Position numbers and translations under genes: made by a program. From assembly GCF_030128875.1 (NCBI RefSeq), contig NZ_CP124620.1, forward strand, positions 930,001 to 994,000: a DNA stretch of 64,000 nucleotides, written 5' to 3'. The stretch is from Stenotrophomonas sp. BIO128-Bstrain (GTDB lineage Bacteria; Pseudomonadota; Gammaproteobacteria; Xanthomonadales; Xanthomonadaceae). How positions within the stretch are numbered: the first letter of the stretch is position 1; every line of letters begins with the position of its first letter. Under the pieces are notes generated by a model that saw nothing but the letters and a program-made list of their open reading frames with translations, ran no database searches and was not told the origin of the DNA. Below, in pieces: positions 16,732 through 25,495 of this stretch.

Positions 16732-17544
16732 ATGAACGACGTACTGCGCGAACGATTTGCCGGCATCGACCGGTTGTATGGGGTAGGCACCGTGGATCTG
16801 CTCGCCACCCGCCGGGTGGCGGTGGTGGGCATGGGCGGGGTTGGCTCGTGGGTGGTGGAAGCGCTGGCGCGCACGGCGGTCGGGCATCTGACCCTGATCG
16901 ATGCCGATGACATCTGCGTGTCCAACACCAACCGCCAGCTGCCCGCGCTGGCCGGCCAGTACGGCCGCAACAAGGCCGAGGCGATGGCCGAGCGCTGCCG
17001 GGCGATCAACCCGGACATCAGCGTTGATGCGATCGCCTCGTTCCTGACCGTGTCCAACATGGTCGAGCTGCTGGACCGCGATTTCGATCTGGTGATCGAT
17101 GCGTGCGACAGCTTCCGGGTCAAGGTCGAGACCATTGCCTGGTGCCGCCGCCGCAAGCTGCCGATCCTGACCGTGGGCGCTGCCGGCGGCCGTACCGATC
17201 CCACCCTGGTGCGGATCCGGGACGTGTCGCGCACCGAGCACGACGCGATGATGGCGCTGATCCGCAAGAAACTGCGCAGCGACTTCAACTTCCCCAAGAA
17301 CGCCTCGCGCTACTTCGGCGTGCCGGCGGTGTACTCGCTGGAAAACGTGAAGTATCCGCAGGCCGATGGCAGTGTCTGCGGCATCCGCCCGAACCTCGGC
17401 GCGGACGCGGCGCTGAAGCTGGACTGCGGCGCGGGCCTGGGCGCGGCCACCCACATCACCGGTGCGTTCGCGTTTGCGGCGGTGGGCAAGGCGCTGGAGA
17501 TGTTGATGAAGCCGAAGAAGGGTGCAGCGGCCGTCGAGGCTTGA
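16732..17544 (+). CDS. tcdA: tRNA threonylcarbamoyladenosine dehydratase
   Basis: A 270-residue E1-like (ThiF/MoeB fold) enzyme that cyclises t6A37 in tRNA to ct6A using ATP. The nucleotide loop GMGGVGSW is at about residues 33-40, followed by DADDICVSNTNRQ, which binds ATP and magnesium. DACDSFRVKVETIAWCR and GAAGGRTDPTLVRI match the CsdL/TcdA branch and not the ubiquitin-like activating branch. Its usual partner CsdE is not adjacent. Length matches E. coli TcdA (268). Confidence 0.95.
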   Translation: MNDVLRERFAGIDRLYGVGTVDLLATRRVAVVGMGGVGSWVVEALARTAVGHLTLIDADDICVSNTNRQLPALAGQYGRNKAEAMAERCRAINPDISVDAIASFLTVSNMVELLDRDFDLVIDACDSFRVKVETIAWCRRRKLPILTVGAAGGRTDPTLVRIRDVSRTEHDAMMALIRKKLRSDFNFPKNASRYFGVPAVYSLENVKYPQADGSVCGIRPNLGADAALKLDCGAGLGAATHITGAFAFAAVGKALEMLMKPKKGAAAVEA

Positions 17545-17563
17545 TCCGGGCGGACCGGTCCGC

Positions 17564-18325
17564 TCACAGGCCGAACAATGCCTCGGCATTGGCCGTGGTC
17601 TGCGCGGCAATCGCCGCGGCCGGCTCCCCGCGCAGCCGCGCCACCGCCTCCAGGATCACCGGCAACCGCGCCGGCTCATTGCGCTCGCCGCGGATGCCTG
17701 CATCCGGCTGGTCCGGTGCGTCGGTCTCCAGCAGCAGCTGCTCCAGGGGCATGTTGGCCACCAGGCGGTGCAGGCGCTGGGCGCGGTCATAGGTCAACGG
17801 GCCGCCCAGCCCGATCAGGAAGCCCAGCTGGTGCAGCTGCCGCGCCTGCTCGGAGCTGCCGGAGAAACTGTGGACCACGCCGCGCAGCCCGCCGATCTGC
17901 TTGATCGCCGCGATCACCGCATCCACCGCGCGGCGCGCATGCACGATCACCGGCAGGTCGAATTCGCGCGCCAGCCTCAATTGGCCGAGGAAGTAATGCT
18001 GCTGGGTGTCCGGGTCCAGCCCTTCGACGAAGAAATCCAGCCCGCACTCGCCAACCGCGCAGGGGCGCTCGCGCTCGAGCCACGCGCGTAGTTCGTCCAG
18101 GTGCTCGGGGCGGTGCTGATCCAGGAACATCGGGTGCAGTCCGTATGCCGGGTGCAATCCGTCGGCCAGCCTGCAGGCCTCCCGCAGCCCGGGCCAGCTG
18201 GCGGCGGTGACGGCCGGCACCACTTGCGCGAAAACACCCGCCGTGCGGGCGCGTGCGATCACCTCAGGCCGATCGGCATCGAACTCCCCCGCATCCAAGT
18301 GGCAATGACTGTCGACCAACCTCAC
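17564..18325 (-). CDS. TatD family metal-dependent hydrolase
   Basis: A 253-residue TIM-barrel hydrolase. The metal ligands are His7 and His9 (DSHCHLD), the GECGLD glutamate at about residue 92, histidines in VIVHARRA and VVHSFSG, and Asp in LLLETDAP at about 203. TatD proteins are exonucleases or DNA-repair-related deoxyribonucleases. The start is GTG at 18323-18325, overlapping the TGA of the preceding DUF6116 gene (GTGA), so the two are translationally coupled. It is convergent with tcdA. Confidence 0.92.
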   Translation of the reverse strand: MRLVDSHCHLDAGEFDADRPEVIARARTAGVFAQVVPAVTAASWPGLREACRLADGLHPAYGLHPMFLDQHRPEHLDELRAWLERERPCAVGECGLDFFVEGLDPDTQQHYFLGQLRLAREFDLPVIVHARRAVDAVIAAIKQIGGLRGVVHSFSGSSEQARQLHQLGFLIGLGGPLTYDRAQRLHRLVANMPLEQLLLETDAPDQPDAGIRGERNEPARLPVILEAVARLRGEPAAAIAAQTTANAEALFGL

Positions 18326-18546
18326 GCGCGGCGCTTGCTCGGCAATGGCGGTGGCGTCGAGTCGCCGCGTCGTTTCCAGTTGGCCAGCAGCAGCGTGCCC
18401 AGGCCGAACAGGATTTCATCCACGAACGGCAGCGGGTCGGGGATCACCAGGGTCACCGCGAACAGCGCGGCCGTGATCTTGAACAGGGTGGGGTAGCGCA
18501 GCCGACGCGCCCATTCCAGCACCGGCAACAGTATGGGGTTGGACAT
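18322..18546 (-). CDS. DUF6116 family small membrane protein
   Basis: A 74-residue protein with a central hydrophobic stretch (ITAALFAVTLVIPDPLPFVDEILFGLGTLLLANWKRR), probably two short membrane segments or a hairpin. It resembles the DUF6116 proteins of Xanthomonadaceae, whose role is unknown. ATG at 18544-18546 has GGAG 7 bases upstream. The longer open frame upstream lacks support. Its stop overlaps the tatD start. Confidence 0.78.
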   Translation of the reverse strand: MSNPILLPVLEWARRLRYPTLFKITAALFAVTLVIPDPLPFVDEILFGLGTLLLANWKRRGDSTPPPLPSKRRA

Positions 18547-18705
18547 GGGGCACTCCTGGGCAGATGCTGTAAACGCTATCACGAGCCTGGGGCTCACCGA
18601 ACCTGAATGGGCGGGAGGATGTTCACGATCCGTCGAGATTCCGTTCAGGCTGGCCGTGCTGGAATTCACTCAAGAACGTTGCGGATCGTCCGCAAGGAGC
18701 CGGTT

Positions 18706-19536
18706 ATGAAAAGTACAACTACTACTGCTTTGGTCGCTGCAGGTGCGCTGCTGGTCGGCGGGATCGCCACTGCTGCCTTCATGAAGGGCGGCAGTGCCTC
18801 GCCCGATGCGGTGACCGCTGCTCAGACCCGGCCCACCCTGGACACCACGCCACTCGCCGACGATGGCGCGCGCACCGACCAGCTGGCCATTGAAGACAAG
18901 GCCGGCAAGCTGGAATACGCCGACATCGTCAAGGTCGATCCGCTGACCAGGAAGGAAAAGGCCTATGCCACCGTGATCGGCACCGAGCCGGTGCGCGAGA
19001 CGTCCAGCACGCAGACGCCGCATGAAGTCTGCCAGGACGTGGTGGTCCAGGAACGCCTGCCCGAACGCGACGGCAACGTTGGCGGTACCGTCGCCGGTGC
19101 CGTGATCGGCGGCCTGCTGGGCAACCAGGTCGGCGGTGGCAATGGCCGCAAGGCAGCCACGGCCGCCGGTGCCGTTGCCGGCGGCATGATCGGCAACCAG
19201 GTGGACAAGCGCCATGTGGGTGGCCGCGTGGTCAACCGTACCGAGCGCCAGTGCCATACCGAAACCGCGACCTCCGAGTCGACCCGGGTGACCGGCTACA
19301 ACGTCACCTACCGCAATGAGGATGGCACCACCGGCACGATGCGCATGGCCAGCAAGCCGGGCAACCGCATCCCGATGGGCACCACCAATGCGGTCACCGG
19401 CTATAACGTGACCTACCGTTACGACGGCGCCGAAAAGACCGTGAAGATGGACAACAAGCCGAGCAGCGATCGCCTGCCGGTGATCGACGGTCAGCTGGTC
19501 ACCCAGACCGCCGCGCTGGGCGCGAACAACCAGTAA
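18706..19536 (+). CDS. Glycine zipper 2TM domain envelope protein
   Basis: A 276-residue protein with an N-terminal hydrophobic segment (TTTALVAAGALLVGGIATAAF) that may be a signal anchor. A middle region follows with a glycine zipper (GGTVAGAVIGGLLGNQVGGG, then AGAVAGGMIGNQVDKR at about residues 125-167). The C-terminal half contains a duplicated module (TGYNVTYRNEDGTTGTMRM and TGYNVTYRYDGAEKTVKM). It is of the same broad class as the lipoprotein at 15591 but without a lipobox. The start has AAGGAG 6 bases upstream. Function is unknown; envelope location is inferred. Confidence 0.85.
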   Translation: MKSTTTTALVAAGALLVGGIATAAFMKGGSASPDAVTAAQTRPTLDTTPLADDGARTDQLAIEDKAGKLEYADIVKVDPLTRKEKAYATVIGTEPVRETSSTQTPHEVCQDVVVQERLPERDGNVGGTVAGAVIGGLLGNQVGGGNGRKAATAAGAVAGGMIGNQVDKRHVGGRVVNRTERQCHTETATSESTRVTGYNVTYRNEDGTTGTMRMASKPGNRIPMGTTNAVTGYNVTYRYDGAEKTVKMDNKPSSDRLPVIDGQLVTQTAALGANNQ

Positions 19537-19561
19537 AGCGCAGCCGTTCCAACGCACCACC

Positions 19562-19587
19562 AACACGCCGGCAACTGCCGGCGTGTT
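19562..19587. terminator. Perfect hairpin after the glycine-zipper gene
   Basis: Arms AACACGCCGGCA / TGCCGGCGTGTT with a two-base spacer, 25 bases after the stop. There is no proper T-tract, so it may be an intrinsic terminator of low efficiency or an RNA-stabilising hairpin. Confidence 0.65.
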
Positions 19588-19667
19588 GCGTTGTGGGGAA
19601 CGGGGCACGGCATGCCGGTGGCTGCGTCTGCGATCATGGCGGTACACACGCAACAGACGAGGACGCC

Positions 19668-20219
19668 ATGAGCATTTTCGACCTCCAGCTGGAGACCGAG
19701 CGCCTGATCCTGCGCCCGCCGCGCGCCGAGGATTTCGATGATTTCCTGCGCTTCTGCTCGGACCCTGAGGTGATGCAGCACCTGGGTGGCGTGCAGGCCC
19801 CCTCCCAGGCATGGCGCAGTTTCAGCTGCCTGGTGGGCAGCTGGCACCTGTATGGGTTTTCGATGTTCTCGGTGATCGAAAAAAGCAGCGGCGAGTGGGT
19901 TGGCCGCATGGGCCCGTGGCAACCGCTGGACTGGCCGGGCACCGAGGTCGGCTGGAGCATCCGCCGCGAGAGCTGGGGCAAGGGCTATGCGCCCGAAGCG
20001 GCGGTGGCCAGCATGGACTGGGCGTTCGACACGCTCGGCTGGGAAGAGATCATCCACACCATCGATGCGGCCAACGAAAACTCCAAGGTGGTCGCGCGCA
20101 AGCTCGGCAGCTCGCTGCTGCGCATGGGCGAGCTGCCGCCGCCGCACGCCGGCAAGCCGATCGAGATCTGGGGCCAGTCGCGGCAGCAGTGGCAGCAGCG
20201 TCGCGTCACGCAGCGGTGA
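19668..20219 (+). CDS. GNAT family N-acetyltransferase (RimJ/RimL-like)
   Basis: A 183-residue acetyltransferase. The opening IFDLQLETERLILRPPRAEDFDDF is characteristic of the RimJ/RimL-type Acetyltransf_3 group. GWSIRRESWGKGYAPEAAVASMDWAF contains the acetyl-CoA pyrophosphate loop, and IIHTIDAANENSKVVARKLG is the usual motif B. The acceptor may be a small molecule or a protein N-terminus; it cannot be told from sequence. ATG at 19668 begins the conserved part. Confidence 0.9.
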   Translation: MSIFDLQLETERLILRPPRAEDFDDFLRFCSDPEVMQHLGGVQAPSQAWRSFSCLVGSWHLYGFSMFSVIEKSSGEWVGRMGPWQPLDWPGTEVGWSIRRESWGKGYAPEAAVASMDWAFDTLGWEEIIHTIDAANENSKVVARKLGSSLLRMGELPPPHAGKPIEIWGQSRQQWQQRRVTQR

Positions 20220-20328
20220 TGCTGCACCCGCGCTTGGCAAATGCGATGGGGTGAGGCCAGACTCGGCATCGTGGGCAGGCCGCCCCATCCGGTTGTCCGC
20301 CTACGCAGCACGTCACGGAGGGTGATGC

Positions 20329-22608
20329 ATGTTTGCCGTGGTTCCCGAGCCGATTCCCGCGCGCATGAAGGGCCTCAACCGGGCCGAAATCTGCGACGCC
20401 AACTTCATCGATTTCGTGCAGCAGTGGCGCGGCGATCCCGCGCCGACGCCGGCACCCGACGCGCCGATCCTGCCCGGCAGCACCCTGGATGCTCAAGGTT
20501 TCGCCGAACTGTTCGAATCACAGCTGGTCAGCCGCCATCTTGACCTGATGGCGCGCGTGCTGCGCGTGCAGAACAAGGTCTTCTATACGATCGGCTCGTC
20601 CGGCCATGAGGGCAATGCGCTGGTGGCACGGTTGGCGCGGCATACCGATCCGGCGTTCCTGCATTACCGCTCCGGCGGTTTCATGGCCGAGCGCTTCCGC
20701 AAGCTGCCGGGCATGGACCCGGTGATGGACGCGGCGCTCTCGTTCGCGGCCAGCCGGGACGACCCGGCCAGCGGTGGGCGCCACAAGGTGTGGGGCAGCA
20801 AACCACTGTGGGTGCTGCCGCAGACCTCCACCATCGCCTCGCACCTGCCCAAGGCCCTGGGCACGGCGCTGGCCATCGAAAGTGGGCGACGCATCGGCCA
20901 CACGCTGCCGATTCCCGAGGACAGCGTGGTGATCTGCTCCTTCGGCGATGCCTCGGCCAACCACGCCACCGCGCAGACTGCGTTCAACACCGCCGCGTGG
21001 GCGGCGTACCAGCGGCTGCCGGCACCGATCCTGTTCGTCTGCGAGGACAACGGCATCGGTATCTCGGTGAAGACCCCGGATGGCTGGATCGCGCAGAGTT
21101 TCGCGCACCGCCCGGGCCTGGATTATTTCTACGCTGACGGCCTGGATCTGGTGGAGGGGCATGCACAGGTGGAGCGCGCGCTGGCCCATTGCCGGCAGAC
21201 CCGGCGGCCGACCTTCCTGCACCTGCGCACCACGCGTTTGATGGGCCACGCCGGTACGGATTTCGAAATCGAATGGCGGCCGTTGCCGGAGCTGTGCGCG
21301 GCAGAAGCGAGCGATCCACTGCTGCGCTCGGCGGCGATCGCGATGCAGTCCGGCTGGATGACCGCCGCGCAGGTACTCGATCTCTACGACCGCGTGCGCG
21401 CGCGCTGTTTCGCCGCGGCCGCCGAAGCGGATCGACGGCCGAAGCTGACCGATCTGGCCGAGGTCGTGGCGCCGCTGGCGCCGTACTCGCCGGCGGCCGT
21501 CCAGGCAGAAGCCACGCGCACGGCCGCTGATGAGGCGCGCGTCGCTGCGTTTGGCGGTGCGGCGCAGCTGCCCGAAACACAACCGCCGCGCCACCTGGCG
21601 ATACAGATCAACCAGGCCCTGCACGATCTGATGGCCAAGTACCCGGCCACGCTGCTGTTCGGTGAGGATGTCGCGCAGAAGGGCGGGGTGTATACGGTCA
21701 GCAAGGGCCTGCTCAAGGCGTTCGGCCCGCGCCGGGTGTTCAACACCCTGCTGGACGAAACCATGATCCTGGGCATGGCGCAGGGGCTGGCCAACCTGGG
21801 GATGCTGCCGATCCCGGAGATCCAGTACCTGGCCTATCTCCACAACGCGGCCGACCAGCTGCGGGGTGAAGCGTGCTCGCTGCAGTTCTTCTCCAATGAC
21901 CAGTACCGCAACCCGATGCTGGTGCGGATCGCGGGGCTGGGCTACCAGAAGGGCTTCGGCGGGCATTTCCACAACGACAACTCCATCGCCGCGCTGCGCG
22001 ACATCCCCGGCCTGGTGGTCGGCTGTCCCTCGCGCGGCGACGATGCGGCGATGATGCTGCGGACCTTGGCCGCGCTGGCGACGGTCGATGGCCGGGTCGC
22101 GGTGTTCCTCGAGCCGATCGCGCTGTACATGAGCAAGGACCTGCACGCGCCGGGCGATGGCCAATGGCTGTTCCCGTATCCGGCACCGGACCAGGCACTG
22201 GTGCTCGGCGAGGGCCGGGTCTACGCGCCGGAGGCCAGTGACCTGGTCGTCTTCACCTATGGCAACGGCGTGCCGATGAGCCTGCGTGCGGCGCGTGCGA
22301 TCGAGCAGCAGCTGGGCTGGCAGGTGCGCATTGTCGACCTGCGCTGGCTGGTGCCGCTCAACGCCGGGTTCATCAGCGGCCAGGCCGCCGATGCCCAGCG
22401 CGTGCTGGTGGTCGATGAGGGCCGGCACAGCGCCGGGGTGGGGGAGGGGGTGATCACCGCGCTGGTCGAGGCCGGGCTGGGGCACCTGCCGATCCAGCGG
22501 GTGTGCGGGGCCGATACCTACACGCCACTGGCGGGGGCAGCATTGTGCGTGCTTCCAAGCGACAATGCGGTATTGAACGCCGCCCTCGCGCTGGCGCAGG
22601 ACCATTGA
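20329..22608 (+). CDS. Fused alpha/beta E1 component of a 2-oxoacid dehydrogenase (TPP-dependent)
   Basis: A 759-residue protein in which the E1 alpha subunit (about 1-400; thiamine diphosphate motif GDASANHATAQTAFNTA...EDNG at about 205-245) is joined to the E1 beta subunit (about 425-759; LFGEDVAQKGGVY, then GFGGHFHNDNSIAALRDIPGL and FLEPIALY). It resembles branched-chain 2-oxoacid dehydrogenase E1, which decarboxylates 2-oxoisovalerate and relatives onto a lipoylated E2. No E2 or E3 gene is adjacent. asnB starts only 3 bases after its stop, an unusual partner that hints at a linked pathway. GGAGG lies about 7 bases before the ATG. Confidence 0.88.
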   Translation: MFAVVPEPIPARMKGLNRAEICDANFIDFVQQWRGDPAPTPAPDAPILPGSTLDAQGFAELFESQLVSRHLDLMARVLRVQNKVFYTIGSSGHEGNALVARLARHTDPAFLHYRSGGFMAERFRKLPGMDPVMDAALSFAASRDDPASGGRHKVWGSKPLWVLPQTSTIASHLPKALGTALAIESGRRIGHTLPIPEDSVVICSFGDASANHATAQTAFNTAAWAAYQRLPAPILFVCEDNGIGISVKTPDGWIAQSFAHRPGLDYFYADGLDLVEGHAQVERALAHCRQTRRPTFLHLRTTRLMGHAGTDFEIEWRPLPELCAAEASDPLLRSAAIAMQSGWMTAAQVLDLYDRVRARCFAAAAEADRRPKLTDLAEVVAPLAPYSPAAVQAEATRTAADEARVAAFGGAAQLPETQPPRHLAIQINQALHDLMAKYPATLLFGEDVAQKGGVYTVSKGLLKAFGPRRVFNTLLDETMILGMAQGLANLGMLPIPEIQYLAYLHNAADQLRGEACSLQFFSNDQYRNPMLVRIAGLGYQKGFGGHFHNDNSIAALRDIPGLVVGCPSRGDDAAMMLRTLAALATVDGRVAVFLEPIALYMSKDLHAPGDGQWLFPYPAPDQALVLGEGRVYAPEASDLVVFTYGNGVPMSLRAARAIEQQLGWQVRIVDLRWLVPLNAGFISGQAADAQRVLVVDEGRHSAGVGEGVITALVEAGLGHLPIQRVCGADTYTPLAGAALCVLPSDNAVLNAALALAQDH

Positions 22609-22611
22609 TAC

Positions 22612-24555
22612 ATGTGTGGATTGGCAGGCATGCTGCTGCCCGCTCCGGCAAGGGAGCAGGCAGCACTGGAAGAACAGGCGCGGCGCATGGGCGACGCATT
22701 GGTGCACCGTGGCCCGGATGACAGCGGGGTATGGGCCGATGCCTCGGCCGGGATTGCGCTGGCGCACCGCCGGCTGAGCATCCTGGACCTGTCGCCGCTG
22801 GGCCATCAGCCGATGACCTCGGTGGATGGCCGCTACGTGCTGGCCTACAACGGCGAGGTCTACAACTTCGCCGAGCTGCGCGCCGAGCTGGAAGCGCTGG
22901 GGCATGGCTTCCGCGGCCATTCGGATACCGAAGTGCTGCTCGCCGCGATCACCCAGTGGGGCTTCGAGGAAACCCTGCAGCGCAGCAACGGCATGTTCGC
23001 CATCGCGCTGTGGGACCGCGCCGAGCGATGTCTGTGGCTGGCCCGCGACCGGGTCGGCAAGAAGCCGCTGTACTATGGCTGGGCCGGTGAGACGCTGGTG
23101 TTCGGCTCCGAGCTCAAGGCCCTCTGGCAGCACCCGGCCTTCGACAACGAGGTCGACCGCGATGCGCTGACGCTGCTGCTGCGGCTGGATTACATTCCCG
23201 CGCCGCACTGCATCCACGAGCGCTGCTTCAAGCTGATGCCCGGCCGCGTGCTGCGGCTCGATGCCGAGGCGGTGGCCGCCGGTGCTGCCGCGCATCGCCC
23301 GGATCAGCTGCAGCAGCCATTCTGGAATGCGCGCGAGCGCATGCAGCAGGCGCTGGCCGCCCCGTTCACGGGCAACGATGCCGAGGCCGAAGAACGCCTG
23401 GATGCGGTGCTGCGCGACGCGGTGGCGCTGCGCATGGTGGCCGATGTGCCGGTCGGCGTGTTCCTCTCCGGCGGTACCGATTCCTCGGTGGTGGCGGCGT
23501 TGATGCAGGCGCAATCGAGCCAGGCGGTGCACAGTTTCAGCATCGGCTTTACCGGTTCGGGCCATGACGAGGCGCCGCTGGCCAAATCGCTGGCCCAGCA
23601 CCTGGGCTGCGATCACACCGAGCTGTATGTCAGCGGCGCCGATGCGTTGGCCGTGGTGCCCAGCCTGCCGGCGATGTTCGATGAACCCTTCGCCGATGCC
23701 TCGCAGGTGCCCACGGCGCTGGTCGCCAGGCTGGCGCGGCAGGGCGTGACGGTGGCGCTGTCCGGTGACGGCGGCGACGAACTGTTCTTCGGTTACACCC
23801 GCTACCAGCGGGCGATGCGCAACTGGCGGCTGCTGGGCAAGGTGCCGGCGCCGCTGCGGCGCTGGATGGCCAGCCATTCACACACGCAGGGCGAGGCCTC
23901 GCGCACCGGTGGGCTGGCCGCGCTGCTGGCCGAGTCGGGCGCGCGCGGCATCGGCGATGTCTACCGCAACCGCATTTCGCGCTGGCGTGACCCGGTGGCG
24001 GCCGTGCGTGGCGCACAGGCGGCCGGCAGCTTCTACGACCTGGCCGATCCGCTGCACGGTGCCGGCTCGCCGGCCGACGCGATGATGCTGGCCGATTTCA
24101 GCACCTACCTGCCCGATGATCTGCTGTGCAAGGTGGACCGCACCAGCATGGCGGTCAGCCTGGAAGCCCGTGCACCGCTGCTGGACTGGCGCGTGGCCGA
24201 GTTTGCCTGGTCGCTGCCGATGGCGATGAAGCAGCGCGATGGCGTGAGCAAGTACCTGCTCAAGCGCGTGCTGGGCCGCTACGTACCGCAGGACATGGTG
24301 CACCGCCCCAAACGTGGCTTCGGTGCCCCGGTCAGCGCGTGGCTCAAGGGCGACCTGCGCGGCTGGGCCGATGAACTGCTGGATCCGGCGCGGCTGGCCG
24401 AGGAGGGCGTGTTCAATGTCGAGGCGGTCGCCCCGCTGTGGCAGCAGTTCAAGCAGGGCGAGCGCAAATGGCACACGCACCTGTGGAACGTGCTGATGTT
24501 CCAGGCCTGGCAGGCGCATTGGCGCAACGCACGCGCGGACGCGACGCGCGCATAG
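22612..24555 (+). CDS. asnB: Asparagine synthase (glutamine-hydrolysing) family
   Basis: A 647-residue two-domain amidotransferase. Cys2 of MCGLAGM is the glutaminase nucleophile. The PP-loop for ATP is LSGGTDSSVVAAL at about residues 284-296, followed by SGDGGDELFFGYTRY. It is longer than E. coli AsnB (554) and closer to the AsnB/WbpS group that sometimes amidates sugars or other acids. Asparagine synthesis is therefore the default guess, not a certainty. It begins 3 bases after the E1 gene, so the two are co-expressed. A degenerate repeat region follows. Confidence 0.88.
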   Translation: MCGLAGMLLPAPAREQAALEEQARRMGDALVHRGPDDSGVWADASAGIALAHRRLSILDLSPLGHQPMTSVDGRYVLAYNGEVYNFAELRAELEALGHGFRGHSDTEVLLAAITQWGFEETLQRSNGMFAIALWDRAERCLWLARDRVGKKPLYYGWAGETLVFGSELKALWQHPAFDNEVDRDALTLLLRLDYIPAPHCIHERCFKLMPGRVLRLDAEAVAAGAAAHRPDQLQQPFWNARERMQQALAAPFTGNDAEAEERLDAVLRDAVALRMVADVPVGVFLSGGTDSSVVAALMQAQSSQAVHSFSIGFTGSGHDEAPLAKSLAQHLGCDHTELYVSGADALAVVPSLPAMFDEPFADASQVPTALVARLARQGVTVALSGDGGDELFFGYTRYQRAMRNWRLLGKVPAPLRRWMASHSHTQGEASRTGGLAALLAESGARGIGDVYRNRISRWRDPVAAVRGAQAAGSFYDLADPLHGAGSPADAMMLADFSTYLPDDLLCKVDRTSMAVSLEARAPLLDWRVAEFAWSLPMAMKQRDGVSKYLLKRVLGRYVPQDMVHRPKRGFGAPVSAWLKGDLRGWADELLDPARLAEEGVFNVEAVAPLWQQFKQGERKWHTHLWNVLMFQAWQAHWRNARADATRA

Positions 24556-24586
24556 CGCAACGCGTGCCGGTCCGGACACGGAAGGC

Positions 24587-24649
24587 AGCCACCCGTGGGG
24601 TGGCTCTAGCGTATGTGGTGTCGGCCGTAGCGCCGCGCCATGCGTGGCT
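24587..24649. repeat. Two degenerate GTAG-type palindromes
   Basis: AGCCACCC...GGGTGGCT at 24587-24604, followed by CTAG where CTAC is expected. GTAGCGCC...GCGTGGCT lies at 24627-24649. Both resemble the AGCCACGC stem variant seen at 4657-4787 but are mutated. Confidence 0.6.
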
Positions 24650-24720
24650 GACGTCGCCTTCACCGTTGCCGAAGGTAGGTCCGCCTAGGCTGGACCTTTC
24701 CCCCCAACGGAGCAAACGTG

Positions 24721-25281
24721 ATGGCCGAATACAAGATCGCCGTACTCGTCGGTAGTCTGCGCAAGGGCTCGCACAATCAGGCGCTGGCGCGCGCGCTGGA
24801 AAAGCTGGCCGCCGGCAAGGCGGCGTTCTCCTACGTGGAGATCGGCGACCTGCCGCTGTACAACCAGGATTTCGACAAGGACTACCCCAGCCAGGGCGTC
24901 CGCCTCAAACAGCAGATCCGTGACGCCGATGCGGTGCTGTTCGTCACCCCCGAATACAACCGCTCGGTGCCGGGCGTGCTCAAGAACGCCATCGACCTCG
25001 GCTCTCGCCCGTATGGCGACAGTGCCTTTGCCGGCAAGCCGGCGGCGGTGATCGGTGCCTCGATCGGCGTGATCGGCACCGCCCTGGCCCAGCAGCACCT
25101 GCGCAACATCCTGGCCTACCTGGACATGCCGGTGCTGGGCCAGCCCGAGGCCTTCCTGCACTTCAAGGAAGGGCTGATCGACGAGCAGGGCACGATCAGC
25201 AACGAGGGCACCAAGGACTTCCTGCAGGGCTTCGTGGACACGTTCATCGCCTGGGTCGGCACCCACGGCGGCACGCACTGA
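24721..25281 (+). CDS. NAD(P)H-dependent FMN reductase (flavodoxin-like fold)
   Basis: A 186-residue quinone/FMN reductase of the ChrR/YieF type. The FMN phosphate loop GSLRKGSHNQALARAL is at residues 9-24 and the active-site segment TPEYNRSVPGVLKNAIDLGSRP at about 78-99. These enzymes reduce quinones by two electrons and often also chromate or azo dyes. ATG at 24721 has GGAG 8 bases upstream. An in-frame GTG immediately before it is less likely. It is probably a tetrameric cytosolic enzyme. Confidence 0.9.
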   Translation: MAEYKIAVLVGSLRKGSHNQALARALEKLAAGKAAFSYVEIGDLPLYNQDFDKDYPSQGVRLKQQIRDADAVLFVTPEYNRSVPGVLKNAIDLGSRPYGDSAFAGKPAAVIGASIGVIGTALAQQHLRNILAYLDMPVLGQPEAFLHFKEGLIDEQGTISNEGTKDFLQGFVDTFIAWVGTHGGTH

Positions 25282-25340
25282 TCCACCGCGGGCGGGTGGC
25301 GCTTCTGCGATAATGGCGTGGACGGGCGTCGCAATGGCGT

Positions 25341-25361
25341 CCGTCGCATGCAATGCGACGG
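25341..25361. other. Perfect hairpin between FMN reductase and dnaB
   Basis: Arms CCGTCGCAT / ATGCGACGG around the three bases GCA. It lies 60 bases after the FMN reductase stop. No T-tract follows. It may be a terminator-like or stabilising structure. Confidence 0.55.
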
Positions 25362-25411
25362 CCCCGGCCGATCGTTCCGGCAGGCGCCGGTATCCCCAGC
25401 CCATCCACTGC

Positions 25412-25420
25412 TTATCCACA
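25412..25420 (+). promoter_or_regulatory. Consensus DnaA box upstream of dnaB
   Basis: TTATCCACA, an exact match to the DnaA consensus, 75 bases before the dnaB start. A weaker CCATCCACT lies just before it. A single strong box suggests DnaA control of the helicase gene, not an origin, since no cluster or AT-rich unwinding region is present. Confidence 0.55.
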
Positions 25421-25495
25421 GGTTTGTGCATGGCTGCGGGGCTCCCCGCGTGCCTACCATGTCCCACGCCTCACACTGCAGGAAGTACGCCCCCC

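Noticed and set aside
20518..23877. 1119-codon antisense frame across E1 and asnB
   Set aside because: No recognisable protein motif. The plus strand gives two full-length enzymes with intact active sites.
25412..25420. Replication origin at the DnaA box
   Set aside because: Single strong box, no AT-rich unwinding element, no dnaA/dnaN/gidA context.
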